Of a stretch of DNA of 11,039 nucleotides, positions 7,284 to 11,039 are shown piece after piece (within the stretch, counting starts at the first letter, position 1; each line of letters starts with the position of its first letter). The notes beneath the pieces were generated by a model that was given only the letters and a program-made list of their open reading frames with translations, was not told the DNA's origin and made no database searches. Location of the stretch: contig JAPLGY010000531.1 of the NCBI GenBank assembly GCA_026389955.1, forward strand, positions 1 to 11,039. The letters run 5' to 3'. This stretch comes from Caldilinea sp. (GTDB taxonomy: Bacteria > Chloroflexota > Anaerolineae > Caldilineales > Caldilineaceae). The translations under genes were made by a program, and so were the position numbers.

Positions 7284-7343
7284 TCACTGCCTCCGCCCTC
7301 TACAACAACAACAGCACAATCCCATCCACCAGCCAAGTCTCAT
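7284..7343 (-). CDS. polycysteine leader peptide, 19 residues
   Basis: Short ORF in the 5' leader of the monooxygenase operon, about 55 bases after the predicted transcription start. It encodes MRLGWWMGLCCCCCRGRRQ: five consecutive Cys codons (TGC TGT TGT TGT TGT, 7316-7302). Polycysteine short ORFs are known cysteine-responsive attenuators in mycobacteria; here the same logic is proposed because a terminator with alternative structures follows before the first structural gene. The ribosome binding site is weak (TTGGAT upstream of ATG); a second in-frame ATG at 7325, just before the Cys run, is an alternative start. A stem GTAGAG (7303-7298)/CTCTAC (7279-7274) overlaps the last Cys codon, so a stalled ribosome would open it. 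Confidence 0.7.
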   Translation of the reverse strand: MRLGWWMGLCCCCCRGRRQ

Positions 7344-7404
7344 GGTTTTTGTATCCAACTCAATCTGGGTACCATCCAAAGTTGCTTTTTTTCAGCCAGA
7401 GCCG

Positions 7405-7434
7405 ACTATAACAGTCCTCCAGCGGGGATGTCAA
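7405..7434 (-). promoter_or_regulatory. sigma-70-type promoter of the monooxygenase operon
   Basis: Minus strand TTGACA (7434-7429), 18-bp spacer, TATAGT (7410-7405; 5 of 6 to consensus). Predicted start of transcription near 7398, giving a leader of about 320 bases before the monooxygenase ATG. Together with the leader ORF and terminator this forms a complete attenuation unit. Confidence 0.7.
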
Positions 7435-7502
7435 ATCCACAAACGCGCTGAAAAAACGAATTCTACAAAAATCGAAATTGGGGCTTGACAAACGTGGATT
7501 TG
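7432..7502. promoter_or_regulatory. 9-bp inverted repeat spanning the divergent promoters
   Basis: CAAATCCAC at 7432-7440 and its complement GTGGATTTG at 7494-7502. The left copy touches the minus-strand -35 box and the right copy lies between -35 and -10 of the plus-strand promoter, so one regulator could contact both. ACAAACG is also repeated directly (7439-7445 and 7488-7494). Between them lies an A/T-rich stretch. Could be chance or an operator. Confidence 0.35.
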
Positions 7503-7513
7503 TGCGCTAGTAT
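7485..7513 (+). promoter_or_regulatory. sigma-70-type promoter of the ABC transporter operon
   Basis: TTGACA (7485-7490), 17-bp spacer, TAGTAT (7508-7513; 4 of 6). Predicted transcription start near 7520, which leaves an unusually long leader of about 580 bases before the binding-protein ATG at 8099. The -35 boxes of the two divergent promoters are 50 bp apart. Confidence 0.7.
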
Positions 7514-7521
7514 CGCCAACA

Positions 7522-7558
7522 TTGCTGGCTGTACAAAAACTTTTGTCCCAACCAGCAA
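7522..7558 (+). other. hairpin at the 5' end of the transporter leader RNA
   Basis: TTGCTGG (7522-7528) pairs with CCAGCAA (7552-7558), enclosing an inner ACAAA/TTTGT stem. It sits right at the predicted 5' end of the transcript and may protect it from decay. Confidence 0.45.
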
Positions 7559-7624
7559 ACAGAACACGGTAAACCAGTTGTTCATCGCAGAGTCTTGCAG
7601 CAAAGTCATTGCAAGGGAGATGGT

Positions 7625-7789
7625 ATGAAAACTGCTCGGATTCTAAAACGGCAAGCCGCATGGCCTGCCAGGGAGAAAAAAACCTCCAGGAGAATGCAAG
7701 AGGTGCGCCTGTCGCAGCTCGACATCGCGTGCCCTGCCATCACTTCGGTTGCCCCCTTCTGCTCCTGTTGTCCCTCTTGCTGTAGCTAG
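7625..7789 (+). CDS. cysteine-rich leader peptide, 54 residues
   Basis: Short ORF in the leader of the ABC transporter operon. The start at 7625 is supported by AAGGGAG a few bases upstream. The N-terminal half is basic (MKTARILKRQAAWPAREKK); the end reads VAPFCSCCPSCCS, with five Cys codons in the last nine (TGC 7760, TGT 7766, TGT 7769, TGC 7778, TGT 7781) and one more Cys earlier (IACP). The middle segment RLSQLDIAC recalls the (R)RHIDLxRVA...C pattern of small putative leader peptides found ahead of sulfur-uptake genes in actinobacteria. Interpretation: ribosome stalling at Cys codons when Cys-tRNA is short. A strong hairpin starts at the last base of its stop codon. An alternative ATG at 7694 would give a 31-residue version but its AGGAG is too close. 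Confidence 0.6.
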   Translation: MKTARILKRQAAWPAREKKTSRRMQEVRLSQLDIACPAITSVAPFCSCCPSCCS

Positions 7790-7826
7790 CGAGCCTCTTG
7801 CGTCCTCTCGGACGTAGAACGCTCGC
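7789..7826 (+). promoter_or_regulatory. hairpin abutting the cysteine leader stop codon
   Basis: GCGAGC (7789-7794)/GCTCGC (7821-7826) outer stem and an inner stem ending GCGTCC-TCTC-GGACGT, with small mismatches between. It begins within the TAG of the leader ORF and is six bases after the last Cys codon, so a ribosome at the stop would block it and one stalled at the first Cys codons would not. No T-run follows, so any attenuation here would have to be Rho-dependent, translational or through RNA stability. Confidence 0.55.
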
Positions 7827-8098
7827 ACACACCCAATTTCGCCTGCCAAAGTCCTTACAACTGAATACAGATGCGTGCAAAGCAGCACGTCTGGCATCCC
7901 TGAACTGTTCGCAGATCCTCCTTCTGTTCAAGATGGACGGCCTCAGTGCGTCGATCCACAGAAGCGGGCCACTCTGCCCACAGCTTGTGCGCTGCCAACC
8001 CTCCAGGGAAACTACCTGCCCGGCTGCCGTGCAGCCTGCAGTCCGTTCGGTCGATCGTTTTTTATGTCACGTCTAAAGTTTTAAGGAGAGAGAACACC
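7827..8098 (+). other. distal part of the transporter leader, no gene recognised
   Basis: Nothing protein-like is seen; the frame open from 7946 is an upstream extension of the binding protein without family-like sequence. Two hairpins stand out: 7868-7893 (CAGA, 2-base bulge, CGTGC, loop, GCACG-TCTG) and 8022-8036 (GGCTGC-CGT-GCAGCC). A T6 run at 8058-8063 lies 21 bases after the second stem, too far for a standard intrinsic terminator. Confidence 0.4.
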
Positions 8099-9301
8099 AT
8101 GAATTTTTTGTCCAAGCTTCCCAATCCGATGCGCTTGCTGAGCGTAGGAGCCCTGATATGGCTGCTGGCAGCCTGTGTCGTACCCGCCACCCCCGCCGCT
8201 GAAGAGGGGCCCGCCGAAAATGCAGCCGCCGAGCCCATCTACATCGGGGTGAGCGGGCCTCTGACCGGCCAGAACGCACGGTACGGAGAGCAGTGGAAAA
8301 AAGGCTTTGACCTGGCGCTGGAAGCGATCAACGGCGCCGGTGGGGTCAACGGGCGCCCTCTCGAGTACATCTTCGAAGACTCCCAGAGCGACCCCACCCA
8401 GTCCGTCGTGGTGGCACAAAAATTTGTCGCCGACCCGCGTATCATCGTCGAACTGGGCGATTTCAGCAGCGGTGCCTCGATGGCCGCCTCTCCAATCTAT
8501 CAGCGTGGTGGGCTGGTCCAGTTTGGTTTCACCAATTCTCACCCTGATTTTACCAAAGGGGGTGGAACCTACACCTGGAGCAACTCTGTCACCCAGGCGC
8601 AGGCCGCCCCGGCCCTGGCCGACTTCACGGTGACAGGCCTGGGGCTGAAAAAGCTGGCTGTTTTTCACCTCAACACCGACTGGGGCAAAACTACCTATGA
8701 CCTCTACGCTGCACGCGCACAAGAGCTCGGCGCCGAAATTGTCGCGACCGAAGCATATCTGGCCGATGAAAAGGACTTTCGCTCAGCCCTGACCAAAGCA
8801 CGCGACGCCAATCCCGATGGCATTGTGCTGATCGCCTACCAGGCAGACGGCGCACTCATCGTGCAACAGCTTCGCCAGGCCGGAATTGAACTGCCCGTGG
8901 TCGGCACAGGCTCGCTGCTGTCCCCAGACTTTCTGAAACTGGGCGGGGATGCAGTGGAGGGCGTCTACACCGAAAGCCAGTTCCTGCCGTCAGACCCGCG
9001 ACCGCAGGTCAAAACAGTGGTCGATGCCTACGTGGCCAAATACAACGAAACACCAGACTTCTTCGCAATCCACGCCTACGACACCATCCAGCTGATCGCC
9101 AAAGCGATCGAAATTGGCGGGCCCACACGCCAGGGCGTCCATGACGCGCTGCCACAGCTGAAAGACGTTCCCAGCGTGATCTACGGGACGGCCAACTTCG
9201 ACCTGGAGACACAGCGCGTGATCGACCCCACTTTTGTACAGCTGCAGGTGGTTGGCGGTGAGTTCGTCCTGTGGGACGGCAGCCAGCCAGGCGCGCAGTA
9301 A
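8099..9301 (+). CDS. HAAT-type (LivJ/LivK-like) ABC transporter substrate-binding lipoprotein
   Basis: 400 residues from the ATG at 8099, preceded by AAGGAG. The lipoprotein signal has a hydrophobic core and lipobox LAAC with lipidated Cys26, then a low-complexity Ala/Glu/Pro linker. The mature part is a type I periplasmic binding protein (Peripla_BP_6 type): IYIGVSGPLTGQNARYGEQWKKGFDLALEAINGAGGVNGRPLEYIFEDSQSDPTQSV is the classical start, then ELGDFSSGASMAASPIYQ, the ligand loop near SNSVTQAQ, and domain 2 with VFHLNTDWGKTTYDLYAAR. These proteins capture amino acids, amides, urea or aromatic acids outside the membrane. The ligand cannot be read from sequence. The cysteine leader upstream points to a sulfur-containing or cysteine-yielding ligand instead of branched-chain amino acids. 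Confidence 0.92.
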   Translation: MNFLSKLPNPMRLLSVGALIWLLAACVVPATPAAEEGPAENAAAEPIYIGVSGPLTGQNARYGEQWKKGFDLALEAINGAGGVNGRPLEYIFEDSQSDPTQSVVVAQKFVADPRIIVELGDFSSGASMAASPIYQRGGLVQFGFTNSHPDFTKGGGTYTWSNSVTQAQAAPALADFTVTGLGLKKLAVFHLNTDWGKTTYDLYAARAQELGAEIVATEAYLADEKDFRSALTKARDANPDGIVLIAYQADGALIVQQLRQAGIELPVVGTGSLLSPDFLKLGGDAVEGVYTESQFLPSDPRPQVKTVVDAYVAKYNETPDFFAIHAYDTIQLIAKAIEIGGPTRQGVHDALPQLKDVPSVIYGTANFDLETQRVIDPTFVQLQVVGGEFVLWDGSQPGAQ

Positions 9302-9320
9302 ATCACAACCCAAACAGCCT

Positions 9321-9357
9321 GTTCAGCCGCCGGGTCGTATCTGCCCGGCGGCTGAAC
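9321..9357 (+). other. strong intercistronic hairpin after the binding-protein gene
   Basis: Perfect 14-bp stem GTTCAGCCGCCGGG/CCCGGCGGCTGAAC with a 9-base loop, in the 75-base gap before the UroD-like gene. No T-run follows. Such stem-loops after binding-protein genes commonly stabilise the upstream mRNA, so the lipoprotein is made in excess over the permeases. Confidence 0.7.
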
Positions 9358-9376
9358 CCCAAGAAAGGAAACGGCA

Positions 9377-10420
9377 ATGGCGGCATGGAGCAAACGTGAA
9401 CGGGTGGACGCAGCGCTGCGCGGTGAAACAGCAGACCGGGTACCCGTCTCAGCCTGGCGACATTTTATCCCCGAAGAATTGTCCCCGGAGACTCTGGCCA
9501 ACGCAAGCCTCCAACACTTTGAACAGTTCGACTGGGACTGGCTCAAGGTCAACCCGCGCGCAACCTATTACGCCGAAGCCTGGGGAAATCGTTACGACTA
9601 CAGCCGCTACGATTCGGTGCTGCCCGCCTGGATCGATGGACCGATCTCCTCGCCGCAGGAACTGACACAGATCGTGCCCGTCCCACCAACAGGGGGCGTC
9701 TTCGCCGAACAGTTGGAACTCGTCCAACGTATCCAGGCAGGGATCGGCGGCGCTCACTTCGTCCAAACCCTCTTCACCCCGCTGTCCGTGCTGGGCTTTC
9801 TGCTTTCCCGGCCAGCAGTGCACTCGGTCGCCGCAGCCGTGCAAGGACAGTACGACGGCCTGCGCCGTGCCATCGACGAGAACCCAGCCGGCGTCCACAC
9901 AGCCCTGGCTGCGATTGCAACCACCCTGGCAGCCTATGCTGCCGCCACGATCGACGCTGGGGCCAGCGGCATTTTCTTCGCTGTCGTCAGGCTGGCACGC
10001 CAGGGCATTCTCTCCGAACCAGAGTATGCCGAGTTCGGCAAGCCCTACGACCTGCAAGTTCTGCAGGCAGTTCAAGGTGCCCCCTTCAATTTGTTGCATT
10101 TGTGCGGCCCAGCTGCCTATTTCGACCAGGTGGCCAGCTACCCGGTCCATGCCATCAACTGGGCGTCCGTCGGCCAGCACAACCCAACCCTGAACGAGGC
10201 CCGCACCCGCACCTCCCTGGCCCTGATGGGAGGGGTGGACGAACTGGGCGCCTTGCAGCACGGAACCCCGGCCGAGGTGCTCACAGAAGCCCGGGCCGCC
10301 TTGCAGGCGAGCGGGGAACGACACTTCCTGCTCACACCTGGCTGCGGGGTCAATCTGGACGCACCCGAGGCCAATTTGCACGCCCTGCGCCAGGCAGTGG
10401 AGCACAGCCCGCACGCATAG
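9377..10420 (+). CDS. UroD-superfamily protein with methyltransferase-like zinc triad
   Basis: 347 residues, start ATG 9377 with AAAGGAA 7 bases upstream. The fold family is that of uroporphyrinogen decarboxylase: [25 protein letters not shown] at the start, then LLHLCG (239-244), INWAS (260-264), LMGGVD (283-288) and [21 protein letters not shown] at the end. The pair H241-x-C243 with a third Cys at 323 matches the H-x-C...C zinc-site pattern of corrinoid methyltransferases such as MtaA, MtbA and CmuA, in which zinc activates a thiol. Haem-pathway HemE proteins lack this triad. So it is probably a methyl-transfer or thiol-activating enzyme, not HemE. No corrinoid protein is seen in the window. 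Its place between binding protein and permease implies that it acts on the imported compound. Confidence 0.8.
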   Translation: MAAWSKRERVDAALRGETADRVPVSAWRHFIPEELSPETLANASLQHFEQFDWDWLKVNPRATYYAEAWGNRYDYSRYDSVLPAWIDGPISSPQELTQIVPVPPTGGVFAEQLELVQRIQAGIGGAHFVQTLFTPLSVLGFLLSRPAVHSVAAAVQGQYDGLRRAIDENPAGVHTALAAIATTLAAYAAATIDAGASGIFFAVVRLARQGILSEPEYAEFGKPYDLQVLQAVQGAPFNLLHLCGPAAYFDQVASYPVHAINWASVGQHNPTLNEARTRTSLALMGGVDELGALQHGTPAEVLTEARAALQASGERHFLLTPGCGVNLDAPEANLHALRQAVEHSPHA

Positions 10421-10451
10421 GCTGTTGTTGGAATGGACAAGAAGGGGCTTT

Positions 10452-11039
<588 letters not shown>

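Noticed and set aside
8022..8063. Possible intrinsic terminator before the binding-protein gene
   Set aside because: The GGCTGC/GCAGCC stem is 21 bases away from the T6 run; no stem directly adjoins the T-run.
7946..8098. 51-residue N-terminal extension of the binding protein
   Set aside because: A lipoprotein signal peptide must be at the N-terminus; the ATG at 8099 with AAGGAG gives this exactly.
9377..10420. Annotation as haem-pathway uroporphyrinogen decarboxylase (HemE)
   Set aside because: Operon context is transport, and the H-x-C...C triad is the methyltransferase-type signature, so only the superfamily name is kept.

Overview
The window is high-GC bacterial DNA, densely packed, with two lipoprotein substrate-binding proteins. 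My best guess is Chloroflexota (Caldilinea/Anaerolineae-like). It rests on the style of the lipoprotein N-termini and on a membrane-free PAS histidine kinase paired with a PhoB-type regulator, so it is a guess from memory of related proteins, not a proof.

Layout. (1) Bases 1-2305, minus strand: start of a phosphate-uptake operon, pstS-pstC-pstA (pstA cut by the window edge), preceded by a run of GGT(T/A)ACA half-sites with 11-12 bp spacing that looks like a Pho box. (2) Bases 2356-4306, minus strand: PhoB-like response regulator and PhoR-like PAS/HisKA/HATPase kinase. The kinase reading frame is broken at a G8 tract. (3) Bases 4310-7076, minus strand: a luciferase-like flavin monooxygenase, an L-2-amino-thiazoline-4-carboxylate (ATC) hydrolase family protein, and a double-domain CMD/AhpD-like protein. 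The three are tightly spaced and run directly into the kinase gene. (4) Bases 7077-8098: a roughly 1 kb divergent control region without long genes. (5) Bases 8099-11039, plus strand: a branched-chain-amino-acid-type (HAAT) ABC transporter operon with lipoprotein binding protein, a UroD-superfamily protein with a zinc-methyltransferase-like His-x-Cys...Cys triad, and a LivH-like permease cut by the window edge.

The main discovery is in the divergent control region. Each side has a consensus-like sigma-70 promoter followed by a short ORF rich in cysteine codons. On the minus side a 19-residue ORF carries five consecutive Cys codons. On the plus side a 54-residue ORF ends with five Cys in its last nine residues. 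The minus-side leader is followed by mutually exclusive hairpins and an intrinsic terminator just before the monooxygenase gene, which is attenuator architecture. Both operons are therefore probably tuned by cysteine (Cys-tRNA) supply. An ATC hydrolase, whose known product line leads to L-cysteine, then makes sense: the locus looks like a cysteine-controlled scavenging system that imports an organosulfur or thiazoline-type compound, processes it oxidatively/hydrolytically and possibly by demethylation, and yields cysteine. The substrate itself is not visible from sequence.
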